This document shows positions 31,848-43,992 of a DNA stretch of 64,000 bases, piece by piece. Numbering within the stretch: position 1 is the stretch's first letter; every line of letters begins with the position of its first letter. The DNA lies in assembly GCA_963971535.1 (NCBI GenBank), contig OZ020587.1, forward strand, positions 157,045,471 to 157,109,470. Direction: 5' to 3'. The notes beneath the pieces were generated by a model, which worked only from the letters and a program-made list of their open reading frames with translations, made no database searches and had not been told where the DNA came from. The position numbers were made by a program, and so were the translations under genes. Source of the stretch: Notolepis coatsorum (taxonomy: Eukaryota > Chordata > Actinopteri > Aulopiformes > Paralepididae).

Positions 31848-34763
31848 ATGGAAAAGGAAACAATGTCCTGTACAATCCTTAATGAGCTGCGTCTGGAGGG
31901 AAGGTTCTGTGATGTGGTTATTAAAGTCAACAGCACTGAGTTTAATGCCCACAAGGCAATCCTGTGTGGCTGCAGCGCCTATTTCAGGTACGTTTAGCTT
32001 GGTTCAGGTTAGCTTGGTTCAGGTTAGCTTGGTTCAGGTTAACTTGGTTAGTAAACAGATACCATACTGTACTTCTACTGTAAAAAGATACTATACTGTA
32101 CTTCTACTGTAAAAAGATACTATATTGTACTTCTACTGTAAAAATATACTATACTGTTCCGTCTACTGTAAAAAGATACTATACTGTACATATACTGTAA
32201 AAAGATACTATACTGTACGTCTACTGTAAAAATATACTATAATGTACGTCTACTGTAAAAGATACTATACTGTATGTATACTGTAAAAAGATACTATAAT
32301 GTACGTCTACTGTAAAACTATACTATACTGTACTTCTACTGTAAACAGATACTATACTGTATGTCTACTGTAAAAATATACTATAATTATACTGTAAAAA
32401 GATACTATACTGTACGTCTACTGTAAAAATATACTATACTGTACGTCTACTGTAAAAAAGATACTATACTGTACTTCAACTGTAAACAGATACTATCCTG
32501 TACATCTACTGTAAAAAGATACTATACTTCTACTGTTCTAAGACCCTATACTTCTACAGTGAATATATATTAGCACACAGGACAGAATGTTGCTTATTGT
32601 TTACTCATCAGATACCTCTATACTCTGCATCCTACAGAACCCTCTTCACTCGCTGGAGCGACTCAGAGGAACCAGTCTACACTATCCCTGGGGTGTCCGC
32701 GGCTATGATGCAGCTCATCATAGAGTACGCCTACACACGCTTTGTGCCTGTGACAGCAGAGAATGTGGAAGAGCTTCTGGTGGCTGCAGACCAGCTTCTC
32801 ATCACTGGCATAGTAGGAGCGTGCTCTGACTTCCTAGAGGGCCAGCTGTCTCTGGAAAACTGTGTCGGCATCTGGAGGTTTGCGGACATCTACTACTGCC
32901 CTGACCTGAGGCACAAGGCCTATCTCTTCATCGTGTGCCACTTTGAGGAGATGCTGCCCGTCTCACAGGAGTTTGTGGAGCTGTCCCTGCAGCAACTGGT
33001 GGACATCATCGAGAGGGATGACCTGAACGTGAAGAACGAGGAGATAGTGTTCGAGGCCATCCTCCGTTGGATCGACCACTCCTGTGAGGAGCGTAAAACA
33101 CACATCCCTTTGCTGCTGCCCAAGGTAACTAATTGTATTACTGTGAATTGCATTAAAACAACACTAGGTTCCCTAGTACAGTGGTTCTCAAACATTTGGG
33201 TCCAAACCGTTCCCTAGCAACAGAATTCCAGTGAAACCGTCTACAACCGCTGTCTAAGTTGTACCCGCTGTCTGCTTGTCTCTTCCCAGGTTCGCATGGG
33301 CTTGATGAGGCCTGACTACTTGCTGAACAACGTCCAGAACAACCCTGTGGTGAGGGACAGCCAGGACTGCATAGCCCTCATCCTCAGCGTCCTGAAACCC
33401 CCTGGCTCCGACAGGCTTCCAAACCCCCTGAACCGCCCACGCCTGCCCCAGGAGGTCCTATTGGCCATCGGAGGCTATAGTGGCGGCAGCCTGACCAATG
33501 GTATGGAGGCTTACGATATCCGAGCCGGTGGATGGATGGACGTGAGCGTTGAGGCGGAGAGTCCCCGGGCCGGCCACGGCACCGCTTATCTCCACGGTCT
33601 GGTCTACTGTGTCGGCGGCAAAAACGGCATAGAGTATTTCAGCAGTGTGCGCAAGTTCAACCCTGTCACTCGCAGCTGGCTGCAGGCGGCTCCCATGCAC
33701 TCATGCCGCTCTTACCTCAGCGTGGTCGCGTTGGACGGCTGTCTCTACGCCATGGGAGGGTGCGACAGACACGTGCGACTGAACACCGCCGAGCGCTACA
33801 AGCCTGAAACCAACCAGTGGACACTGATTTCACCCATGCTGGAGCACAGGAGCAACGCCGGCGCCGCAGCGCTCCACGGCAAGGTGGGTGGAACTGAGGA
33901 ACACACGTGTGGTAGATGAACCCATGGAATTTTCACATTAAAAACTAAGCGATTAGTATCATTCAGAATCAGAAATCATAAATGTCTTTATTGCCAAGTA
34001 AGCTTGCACATACAAGGAATTTGTCTGGGTCCTTTGGTGCATCAACATTAACAGACAATTAAAGTAGAATGAAATCAAATGGAATATATAAACTAAATTA
34101 GAATATTCTTTCTTATTACAGGTTTACATCTGTGGTGGCTCCAACGGGATGGAGGGTCTGCTCACAGCTGAGTGCTATAGCCCAAATACTGACCAGTGGA
34201 CTCTGATCGCCCCCATGAGCAGCAGGCGTAGAGGAGCGGGAGTGGCTGCGTACGGAGGACAAGTCTATGTGGTAGGTGCACATGGAGACAAATGCTTTAT
34301 ACTAGATATTTTTATAGATATGTATCATTTGACTTGCAATGCTGCTGTGATGCCCTCATTTCCCTAAGTGGATTAATAACGTGTCTGCCTGCCTGCCTGC
34401 CTGAACCACATACTAAAACATTCCTCTTATGTGTCCTGTCCTCAGGTGGGAGGGTGGGACAGAGTAAACTACCTGCGTAGCGCGGAGGCCTACAGCCCCT
34501 TGACTGACTCCTGGCACGCCCTGCCCACCATGCTCACCCCCCGCAGCTACTTTGGCATCGGGGTGTTGGACGACCTGCTCTTCGTGGTCGGAGGCTCCAA
34601 TGGCTTCACCACCCTCTCCAACGTGGAGCGCTACGACCAGAGCAGTGACAGGTGGACTGTAGCCGAGGACATGGAGATCCACCGCAGTGCCCTAAGCTGC
34701 TGCATAATGCATGGCCTGCCTAACATGAGCCAGTACGCCGCTCCCCGTGGCGCCCTACAGTGA
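31848..34763 (+). CDS. klhl10: KLHL10-like BTB-BACK-kelch protein, copy A (complete, five exons)
   Basis: Coding exons 31848-31987, 32638-33124, 33290-33883, 34122-34271 and 34446-34763, all with AG/GT borders and summing to 1689 nt (562 residues). Residues about 1-115 are the BTB domain (FCDVVIKVNSTEFNAHKAIL), about 120-220 the BACK domain (NCVGIWRFADIYYCPDLRHK; FVELSLQQLVDIIERDDLNV), and about 280-550 six kelch repeats with paired glycines (LLAIGGYSGG, VYCVGGKNG, LYAMGGCDR, VYICGGSNG, VYVVGGWDR, LFVVGGSNG). Order and wording match KLHL10, a substrate adaptor for CUL3 ubiquitin ligase needed in vertebrate spermatogenesis. Its length is slightly shorter than mammalian KLHL10 (about 608). The gene lies in the last intron of scrn3 on the opposite strand. 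The true one-to-one orthologue may be elsewhere, so 'klhl10-like' is safest. Confidence 0.9.
32030..32570. repeat. Intron 1 minisatellite of klhl10-like copy A
   Basis: About 16 copies of a 29-31-bp unit, AAAAAGATACTATACTGTAC plus TTCTACTGT. A shorter unit GCTTGGTTCAGGTTA (15 bp, three copies) precedes it at 31996-32045. Both are present in reverse orientation in intron 1 of copy B. Confidence 0.9.
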
Positions 34764-34767
34764 CCCC

Positions 34768-34866
34768 TGGAGGAGGAGGAGGAGGAGGAGGAGGAGGAGG
34801 AGGAGGAGGAGGAGGAGGAGGAGGAGGAGGAGGAGGAGGAGGAGGAGGAGGAGGAGGAGGAGGAGG
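34768..34866. repeat. (GGA)n microsatellite after copy A stop
   Basis: About 33 GGA units begin 4 bp after the stop-codon context TGACCCCT. In copy B the equivalent tract has replaced the stop region. From 34867 to about 35100 is an AT-rich repeat with TTAGGGGCACAG-type motifs and no gene. Confidence 0.95.
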
Positions 34867-35099
34867 GCTGTACGCTAAGCTTTTTCACTAGGGGCACAGG
34901 TGCCCCTAAATGAGAAATTTAGGGGCACAGAATATTTTTTAGGGGCAATTTCTTAGCTAACAATTTTACCATTATAGTGCAAAAAAATATGTTCCTCCTG
35001 CCTCATTACTGTGTCTGAGAACGTATTTAACACACCTGACGACCGGCGCTATTGATATGCAAATAGCGAGTGAGGTTACACACCGTGCTACCCAGTCCC

Positions 35100-35830
35100 A
35101 TGAACAACGCATGCCTGGTTAGAAGTGTCCATATCCCTGTCAATCATCACTGCCAGATCAGACTTAATTTAATCGGCTATGGTCTCTTATCAGGTCTAGA
35201 GATGGTTTTTCTTAATAGAAGGGGTGGTAACCATGAACAACTTCATTTGCAATGGGAATGTGTATGGATTCATCGGCTCAAATCTATGTATCCATCTGGG
35301 ATGAATGAAGAGTTCAATTTGGCTCCATTCCTTTAGGTGAAAGCTATCCTAAGTTATCTACTGTATAAACAAAAAACTAGTACACTGATTAATGAACGGT
35401 CTAAAAACCTGATACCCCCAATGTACTGTCTTTTTTGTTCCATACAGATTTGTAAATATTGTATTGTAATATGTATTAATTTGTTGTTTCATACATAGCC
35501 ATCATACGCATTTATGTGATACTGTGATGATATCTACCTGTCAATCTAGCCCTGCTACTGATCATGACGTCAACCTAGCCTGTTAACTGATTGCCGATTG
35601 TTCCCACCTGGATGTTGTCAAGTACAGCCTAGTTAAGGTTTGTTTGTCACAATTGTCATTGCACACTGAAGAAGGCCGGATGGCTGAAAGCGTTTTGTGC
35701 GTTATACAACTTGTGCATATAAAAATAAAAACAACGATTTTCCCCGAGTGCGGTCCCTATTCCATTTTTTGCAACTTAATTAATGTTGGACTACGCACCT
35801 GTTTCAGCGCACCTCCAACCTAAGCAGATT
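35100..35830 (+). mobile_element. 5'-truncated Penelope-like fragment, different family from the first
   Basis: The plus-strand frame ending at 35336 reads SGLEMVFLNRRGGNHEQL, then WECVWIHRLKSMYPSGMNEE, the conserved C-terminal block of Penelope GIY-YIG endonucleases (RGG...E..WI..L...P.GMNE). The 3' region contains a hammerhead-like core at 35666-35689. All upstream coding sequence is missing. Its sequence is clearly distinct from the element at 13.4-17.7 kb. Confidence 0.75.
35655..35720 (+). ncRNA. Hammerhead-ribozyme-like motif in Penelope fragment
   Basis: CTGAAGA (35666-35672), a short stem AGGCC/GGCT with one bulged base, GAAA (35686-35689), then GCG TTTTGTG CGTTA, which can form stem III ending in a UUA cleavage triplet. 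TTGCACA before and TTGTGCA after can form the outer part of stem I. It shares the CTGAAGAAGG core with the first element's motifs. Activity is unproven. Confidence 0.5.
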
Positions 35831-35886
35831 GCAGATCACTCTCTCTCTATGGAGGTTACCATCTCTTCTCACTTATACTGACACCT

Positions 35887-36530
<644 letters not shown>

Positions 36531-37054
36531 CATCATTGTAGGTCAAACCATTAAAAAGTTAATTTCCATGGCAGCCATTTTGGATTTTGGTCTCTCATAA
36601 ATTGTCCCCGCCTTTTTTTTAAATACACCCGGGCTAAATTAGTTTATTAATTCTCCTAGATGACAAATCCATTGAGAAACGAAGTGCCACAGATGACCCA
36701 ACTACTAGGTCCATATCGTATAGATCAAATTTGATCGCCTATATTTAAGTCTTTCTACTATTACCCTGCCCATACCTCTACCTCCCCTCCCCCATGTTGC
36801 TATAACGCACCGAATTTCCGCAAGGGGATCAATAAAGGAATATCTTATGAAGACAGGGTTAAATTGATGACAGACTTGAATTGAATTAGCAATTCGCACA
36901 CTATTACTTTTCTAGGAACACAAAAGTAAGCAAAACGCTCGCACCTTCGAGGCCCAGCGAGCGCTGACCCGATTGGACCAGTGACTTGACTGTGGACTAG
37001 TAACAATCTTACGACATTAGATCATTTACTAATAAGTGTGAGAGTTGTTTTAAC

Positions 37055-37235
37055 CTTGTTGGGATGGATGATGGCAGAGACCACCTGGTGTTTGAGGAAC
37101 AGCGGATGTTTGCCGTCCGGCTTGCTCTGGAAGCGTGGCTCCTTCTTGACCGGGTCGTCGGAGCCAAAACACGGAGAGCAGGTCTCCTTCAGCTGCTTCA
37201 CGTCATTCACAAACAGGAAGGGTTTGAAGACAGAC
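37055..37235 (-). CDS. scrn3: Secernin-3, penultimate exon
   Basis: A 181-bp minus-strand exon with acceptor CCCTGGCAG before 37235 and donor GTTAAA after 37055. It encodes SVFKPFLFVNDVKQLKETCS, PCFGSDDPVKKEPRFQSKPD and GKHPLFLKHQVVSAIIHPNK, matching the secernin block SxFKPFxFV...DDPxKKEPRFQxKPDxxHxLY. The last codon ends in phase 0, fitting the exon at 22820-22981. The upstream catalytic exons should lie to the right of 37235 but none were found before the cir1 exon at 40000. Confidence 0.9.
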
Positions 37236-37328
37236 CTGCCAGGGACGAGAAGAGTTCGTTATGTCTCCTCCATTATATCATAATGAAGGTAAACCTGCAT
37301 ATAACTCTGTACAATAATGCTGTATATA

Positions 37329-37382
37329 CCTGGAAGTGGATACATATATATATATATATATATATATATGTATCCACTTCCA
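37329..37382. repeat. Perfect hairpin with (TA)n centre
   Basis: TGGAAGTGGATACATA on the left and its reverse complement TATGTATCCACTTCCA on the right flank a run of about 12 TA units. The whole is a near-perfect palindrome of about 54 bp. Confidence 0.9.
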
Positions 37383-38079
37383 TTAATTGTATACTGTATG
37401 GCCGTATACTTGCAAACTCGTTTTTCCCTTTCAGGATCCTGTCCAACATTGCCATCTTGTGGCTGGGCATCACTATTGCCACCAGACATGATAGTTCATT
37501 CACAGATTTCCAACAGCTTAATTCACATTTCACAACTCACCCAGTAGAGCTGCGCAGGTGTTTCCAATCACCCTAATCAGCCTGGCTGAGTTGGCTGTGA
37601 AACAATCTGTCCTTCTGAAGCCTTTGATGATGTCCTAGTTTCACTCATGGCTGTGTAGAGCGTCGTTCTTACTTGAATGTAACGGCAATTTTTCCTTTCC
37701 AATGTCCTGTTTTCTCTTGCCCGTTACGTCACAGGTATGGTAGGGAGTGATCTTACGCAGTAGACACAGCAATGACGGATGTCCAGTCGTGATTCCAGGT
37801 TTAGGGGTGTTTATTGCTGAAGTTGCAGTTGTACATACAGTTATTGCCAGTGTGGGTTCTGTAGGAATTATATATGGTATTCTATATTTATTTGGTATTT
37901 CTTTCTGCTTCTGGCTGCTGAGCTGCTGAGCTTCTGGTAAGAACGGTGTGCTCCTCACTACCTGTGTCCTCGTTGATTATTACTGCACCTGTGACCCTCT
38001 AAATACCTAACCAGTGCTGTCAAATCTAAAACCCGCCACCGGGTGTCCAATAATAATATTACAAATAATAGAATAATAT

Positions 38080-38415
38080 GCCACCATCATAATGACTCCT
38101 ACAATATGAAAGAACAGGATATCTACAACAACAGGTGAGATTAATATAAAAGAACATGACACACACAACAACAGGTGAGATTAATATATGAAAGAACAGG
38201 ACCCCTACAACAATAGGTGAGATTAATATAGGACCCCTACAACAACAGGTGAGATTAATATTGCTCATATCTGAAATAACAGGATACTTACTGTACAACA
38301 ACAGGTGAGATTAATATTGTTCATATATGAAAGAACAGGATATCTACAACAACAGGTGAGATTAATATATGAAAGAACAGGACACCTACAACAACAGGTG
38401 GGATTCATATTGCTT
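38080..38415. repeat. Minisatellite, about 40-bp unit, eight irregular copies
   Basis: Unit centred on ACAACAGGTGAGATTAATAT, with ATGAAAGAACAGGAYACCTA between. Each copy contains CAGGTGAG, which resembles a splice donor, but there is no exon context. Other parts of 37383-39999 hold a two-copy repeat at 38610-38760 (AGGGATCCAGTATTAAAGCA) and an L2-like LINE tail near 39700-39825 (GGTGCTATACAAATAAAGTT then (TTA)n). Confidence 0.85.
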
Positions 38416-39999
38416 GGGTATTCTGATGAATGAAAACCTTATTTGTGTGTTTTTCCACCTGCTAAAGGCTCTTAATTTTATATCTTTAACAGCCTTGTTT
38501 TCAGGTTCTCTCTTGCATTTTTTAAATCATACTTAAATGGACTATCATGGGGCCTTCAGTGGTGAAACCTAGTACCAGCACATTGTATCATGTGAAGCCA
38601 CATAGAGCATACACTATACAGCCAAGGGATCCAGTATTAAAGCATCACACAGGTGACTGTGATCCGGGCGTATGTGGTGTCGAAGCCATGTAGAGCATAC
38701 AGCCAGGGATCCAGTATTAAAGCATCACGCAGGTGACTGATCCAAGCATATGTGGTCTCGCATCGCGCATAATAAATATATTATTCTATTGTGCTTAACT
38801 TAGCTCATATATGTAATTTTATTTTACTCCACCCCTTTATTGTATTATCTGTCTGTTAAAAACTAAGCATTTTTCTGATATCATTTTAAACAATTGTCAC
38901 AAGCCTCTGGTTCTTTTTAAAACGATTAATTATATTCTTGATGTCCCCCAGTCTGTTTGTCTTGAAGCTTCCACTGAAACCTCATGTGAGCTTTTTCTTC
39001 AGTTTGTTATTGACAAAGTTGCCAACATTAGAGCTAGCACGTCCACCCCTACATGTGACCCTTCTACTACTGTCACCTGCCCTGCCACCTTTGCCAGTTT
39101 GAGCCTGTGTCCCTTGCTCAGCTAGAGGAAATTATTGCCCTCAGGCTCCCCTTGCAGAACGAACACTCGATCACCATGCGTCGGTGTCTACTGCGCATGG
39201 GCGTTGGGCGTGAGCGGCTCCGTATCTGGCTTGCGCAGTTTACATGGCACTGTTGCAGGGGAGTTTTGAAATTGAAAACCCCCTTTGAGCGTTGCCGCTA
39301 GGAAAACGAAAATGCCTGCCAAAACGGCATTGCCTTTTAACTTGGACATGCCAACGAAATAATTCGAAAATGAAACGTTGTAAGTGTAACCGCAGCCTTA
39401 GATGTCCTTCCCCCTCACCTTGTCAAAGAGGTCAGCAGGGTTATAGGACCAAATGTCCAAACGATTATGAACAACAGCCTTGCAGGTGATTTACCTGTAT
39501 TAACAACTTGTTAATTCATATAGCTAATGGACACAGTATTAACAACTTGTTAATTCACTGCGTATTATCAATTGATTGATTGATAGTACGAGTAGCGCAG
39601 GTCAATTGTGATAATGTAACTATGAACGCATGTTGTCTATTTTATTATTGTTTATTTTATAGTAATTTTATGTCTGCGCTTTATGCATTGCTTTTATCTT
39701 GACAATTCTCTGCTCGTTTTAAGCCTGTCTATATTTAGACCAATTCTATGCAAATTTTATGCACTTTGGGATGCAATTCTTGTATGAAAGGTGCTATACA
39801 AATAAAGTTTATTATTATTATTATTCAAACTTCCAATAGCTCATACCTGTCGCAATAGGAGTGTCAAAATGTACCTGTACTAACAAAATAACATTGTTTT
39901 CATGTTTTACCATGTTGGTCTGATTATAAGACTGTGTGTGTGTGTGTGTGTGTGTGGGAGAGAGTGACACTCTGAGTTTAACACTGTACTCTCTTATAG

Positions 40000-40070
40000 G
40001 TTATTGGCGGGGGATGTTCGTGTGAAAAACGGGCTGAACTTCATGTACGAGGCTCCACCCGGAGTTAAAG
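40000..40070 (+). CDS. cir1: CIR1 (RBPJ corepressor-interacting protein) internal exon
   Basis: A 71-bp exon with acceptor CTCTTATAG and donor GTGATC. The frame gives [20 protein letters not shown] then GVK, matching the CIR1 N-terminal domain ([24 protein letters not shown]). CIR1 is a nuclear corepressor linking RBPJ (CBF1) to histone deacetylase complexes and is also found with splicing factors. The exon ends in phase 1 and continues exactly into the 14-bp exon at 40307. Neither the first exons (FHPASKSNIKK region) nor the zinc-knuckle exon was found nearby. Confidence 0.9.
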
Positions 40071-40306
40071 GTGATCTGTTAACCACTGCCGCTCTTACTG
40101 TTAAGCTGCCCCTTCTTAGTTCCTGTTAACCACCACCACTCTTACATTAAGCTGCCTCTATTTAGTTCCTCACATCTGCTAACCACCGCTGCTCTCACGT
40201 GAAGCTGCCTCTTTTTAGTTTCATCTCCTAATTGATTAGAATGTCATGCCTAATCTTGTTCTAATTATTCTGCTTTTCTCCCTCCCTCATGTTCCTTCTG
40301 TTGAAG

Positions 40307-40320
40307 AGGAGACAAAGGAG
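40307..40320 (+). CDS. cir1: CIR1 14-bp micro-exon
   Basis: CCTTCTGTTGAAG precedes AGGAGACAAAGGAG, followed by the donor GTAAGT. Joined to the previous exon it completes a Glu codon and reads EETKE, matching the acidic KKENKE-type segment after APPGAK in CIR1. The exact phase fit supports this very short exon. Sequence 40321-41065 is intronic with a short tandem repeat (about 28 bp, CAAATATAAAGAGACATCGT, three copies near 40890-40970). Confidence 0.75.
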
Positions 40321-41529
40321 GTAAGTCTTCCAGCATGGCTGCACAACACCCCTGTCTGGAGCGAGGATGACAAAGGATTAAAGCGCCGTCATTTTACATT
40401 TGGCTCGTCGCCAGCGGCAGACTAGTCCAAAAGTGTCGTTGTGACTTTTACGTCCCTTCCTTGGCTCCTTTCCCCGTTTCTCGTCTGTGGCGTGACTCCG
40501 GGAGTCTGTGTCTCCGTTATATTCCTGTCCGTGGGACAAAAACAACGTTCACAGACACGGTTCTGGCTTCAGAGATGTGATTTGTTGTCACAACATTTTG
40601 AATAAGATGAATATACCGAATGTTCCCTGAAATCGCTGACATTTGGTTTAAAGTCTGGTTTAAAGTGGGGAATATCTTTAGCGTTATACTCTAAGCCAAT
40701 GGTGGTGTTATTTTAAAGCCCAATTTACTTAGTTATTATTTGACGTGCGTATTTTAGACGTATTCACGTTGATTATTGAAGAGTTTGGCTCCCAGGTTTT
40801 TGCAACTACAGGTATGGTTTACCTCCTATATTTGCAAACATTGCCTCAGGGTTGAGAAACGTAGCAAATATAAAGACATCGTACAACTTCAAATATAAAG
40901 AGACATCGTAAAACCTCAAATATAAAGAGACATCGTAAAACCTCAAATATAAAGAGACATCGTACAACCTCTAATACAGGGGAATTAAGGAATATCAAAA
41001 TAAAAGCACACGTTGTTGAACTTGATCATGCATATTTATTAGAACATTTTATTACAGCACAGCTGTGGAGCAATAAGTAGAAGCAGAGAGGGTGTTTACT
41101 CGTTAACGGTGGTTCTCTTTATTTGTAGAACGGTACACCTAGAGTAATTCCAACAGGTAGTAACACTGACGCAGAGCGTGGCGTCTAGGAGAGAAGATAA
41201 TAATGATAACAATAATGACAGCAACGTCCAGTGTCTGCGGTACCGCCGTGTACTCTGCAGGAGAATGAGAAGATCCGACAACAGGAAGTAGAAAGACAGG
41301 GGTTAAGTAAGACCACATTCCAGACATACCAAGCGCACCAACGTGACAACCAATCAGATGACCCAAACAATAAGTGACAAGTGACAGGGAGACAAGTGAC
41401 AGGGAAGCCAAGTGACAGGTGTCAGAATGGTGGGTGGTTCTCAGGCGGGGCCAGAGAACCCAAGCGTTACAGTACCCTCCCCCGACGAACGGCACCAGAC
41501 GTTTACCTAGGGGCCTCAGGATGCGTCAT

Positions 41530-41915
41530 TACTTTTACTAAACGGTTCATGCGTTTTGCGAATCTGATTGGCCACTGACGTTTCTGGTCATGTGACATGT
41601 GCGCCCAATCGTGTGACGGCAAGTTCTTTGGACGGTTAAGCTTAGGCGCTCTTTAGAAGTTGGTTAAGGTTAGAGTTTGTCTTAGAGCAGGGCGATAGAA
41701 CGTCAGCCCTGATTCCAAACTCTAACCTTAACCAACTGCGAAAGAGTCGCCTAAGCTTAACCAGTGATAAACTAGGCGTTTGCAGGCTGTTCGACGCGGA
41801 AATGGGCTAAGACACTGCTCGTCATGCGATTGGGCGCACATGTCACATGACCAGAAACGTGCGTGGCCAATCAGATTCGCAAAACGCACGAACCGTTTGG
41901 TAAAAAAATAGACGC
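41530..41915. repeat. Fold-back element with about 180-bp arms
   Basis: The left arm from TTTTACTAAACGGTTCATGC (about 41536) is matched by the reverse complement on the right, ending ACGAACCGTTTGGTAAAAA (about 41909). The arms also share AAGCTTAGGCGCTCTTTAGA-like and AACCTTAACCAACT segments, around a loop near 41690-41705. Arms are about 85-90% identical. It interrupts the Gypsy element. Confidence 0.85.
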
Positions 41916-41944
41916 CCTCGGAATGCAGCCGCCGGAAATCATCG

Positions 41945-43708
41945 ATCAGGCTGGGATCTAAGATATCCCTTTGAGGCACCCAAGAGCGCTCTTCTACCCC
42001 GTACCCCTCCCAATCCACCAAGAACTGAAACCCCCTACCCCTCCGCCTACAACTCATGATCCTCCGCACCGTGTAGACCGGCTGACCACCGATCAACCGA
42101 GGCGGAGGAACCGCGGGTAGAGGCGGGGACAAGGGCGATGAGAGGAATGGCTTCAACAGGGACACATGAAACGTCGGATGAACCCTCATCGAGCCCGGAA
42201 GCCGCAACCTGTAAGCCACAGTGTTCACCCGACGAACCACTCTAAAGGGTCCTATGAAGCGAGGAGCCAGCTTCCTGGATTCCACCCGGAGAGGGAGATC
42301 ACGGGTGGAAAGCCAAACTCGCTGCCCAGGATGGAAAACTGGAGCCGGACGGCAATTGCGGTTAGCCTGATGCTGGGCTTTAACCAAAGCCTTCTGCAGC
42401 GCCGTTCGAACCCGATTCCACGTCCGGTGACAGCGAGCCACATGTGCCTGGACCGAAGGCACCTCCGCCTCCTGCTCCTGCTCGGGAAACAGAGGAGGTT
42501 GAAAACCATATTGACACTGAAATGGAGACATACCGGTAGAGGAGGAGAGGAGGGTATTATGCGCATACTCAGCCCAGGCCAACCTCCTACTCCACCTCAA
42601 GACCCCCTCCAGATCCTGGTTGACGCGCTCCCTCTGCCTGTTCGACTGCGGATGGAACCCAGACGACAGGCTGACGGAGGCGCCCAGGCTGACGGAAAAC
42701 GCCTTCCAAAATCTGGAAGCTTGGGAAGCTTGGGAAGGGGAATGAAGTGGGCCGCCTTGGAGAAACGGTCCACCACCACCAAAATGGTAGTGAACCCATC
42801 TGACAAGGGAAGGCCAGAAATAAAAATCCAGGGATATGTGCGACCAGGGACGTTTGGGAATAGGAAGAGGCCGGTGGAGACCCGCTGGTGCACGGCGAGA
42901 GGTCTTACTGCGCGCGCACACCGGGCAGGCCGCCACAAAGGAATGCGTATCCCTCTCCACTGTCGACCACCAGAACCTCCTACGGATAAACTCCAGGGTT
43001 CTAGTGGCCCCAGGGTGGCCGGTGAGTGAAGAGGTATGTGCCCGCAGGCACGAGCGTGCAGCCTTGGGCACATACAACCGCCCCGGAGGACCCCCACCGG
43101 GATCAGGCCCCCGTGCCAGAGCCGATCTTACCACCTTATCTATGCCCTCAAGGCCTGTGGAATAATGGGATGAGGCTTCTCCTCCCGACCCGGAGGATCA
43201 AATTGGCGCGACACCGCGTCAGGTTTAACGTTCTTGGAACCGGGTCGATAGGAGATGGTAAATCAAAATTGAGTGAAGAATAACGCCCACCTGGCCTGGC
43301 GCGAGTTAAGGCATTTAGCCCCTTGGATGTAAGCCAAGTTCTTATGATCAGTCCAAACAATGAAGGGATGTGCCGCCCCCTCAAAGCAATGTCTCCATTC
43401 CTCAATGCCTCCTCAATGTAAGTGTTCATAGACACTGTCTCAGGGCACGAGAGGGAGAACATACGCCCACGGGCGGAGAGGTACCAGGTAGAAGATTAAT
43501 GGGGCAGTCGTAAGCACTGAACAAACAACACACAACAGGGGATCTCTGGCCAAGCTGCCTCCCGAGCCACGATCCTGAATTCAATGGCGTAATCTGCAAC
43601 ATTGCGGAGGCCTTGCCAGCAGGCGAGGAGCCGCCCCCCGGCCTCATAAATAGAGAGAACTCGGGAAGTATAGAAGATTCTTCTCAACTCCCCGGTAAAG
43701 GCGTCCAC
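41945..43708 (-). pseudogene. Gypsy gag-pol remnants: gag, RNase H, integrase, chromodomain
   Basis: Gag: EAGGRLLACWQGLRNVADYA. RT/RNase [18 protein letters not shown] then a frame-shifted stretch with [13 protein letters not shown] sequence. Integrase zinc-binding domain: [17 protein letters not shown] and [12 protein letters not shown] (HHCC). In the integrase core the segment holding the second catalytic Asp has been lost, with junctions near 42720-42760, while [18 protein letters not shown] (third catalytic Glu) remains. C-terminal chromodomain: [20 protein letters not shown] followed by [14 protein letters not shown]. The losses rule out activity. Confidence 0.85.
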
Positions 43709-43727
43709 ATTGCTGCAGATTACTGAC

Positions 43728-43992
43728 CCATACTGGTGCTCTATGGTCTGTGTTCAGTACTGATGCTCTATGGTCTGTGTTCATTACTGGTGCTCTATGG
43801 TCTGTGTTCAGTACTGGTGCTCTATGGTCTGTGTTCAGTACTGATGCTCTATGGTCTGTGTTCAGTACTGATGCTCTATGGTCTGTGTTCAGTACTGATG
43901 CTATATGGTCTGTGTTCAGTACTGATGTTCTATGGTCTGTGTTCAGTACTGGTGCTCTATGGTCTGTGTTCATTACTGGTGCTCTATGGTCT
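43728..43992. repeat. Minisatellite, 27-bp unit, about 10 copies
   Basis: Unit GTTCAGTACTGATGCTCTAT plus GGTCTGT, with few substitutions. Because 27 is divisible by three it gives repetitive open frames on both strands, which are not taken as genes. Confidence 0.97.

Larger units (their letters stand above)
41066..43725 (-). mobile_element. Ty3/Gypsy chromovirus-type element, internally deleted
   Basis: Minus strand. A probable 3' LTR starts with TGTAACGCTTGGGTTCTCTG at 41471 right after a polypurine tract (CGGGGGAGGGTAC) and runs to about 41066 (left end uncertain). Coding remnants run gag (43496-43708), a short RT N-terminal piece, RNase H (about 43150-43400), integrase and chromodomain (about 41945-43134). 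The protease and most of RT are missing. The gag side ends at the 27-bp minisatellite and no 5' LTR is seen. A fold-back element is inserted between the chromodomain and the polypurine tract. It probably sits in a cir1 intron. Confidence 0.85.

Noticed and set aside
38080-38415. Series of CAGGTGAG splice-donor-like sites
   Set aside because: They are part of a 40-bp tandem repeat with no exon or matching acceptors.
42166-43029. 287-codon plus-strand frame
   Set aside because: It is a shadow of the minus-strand integrase/chromodomain coding sequence of the Gypsy element.
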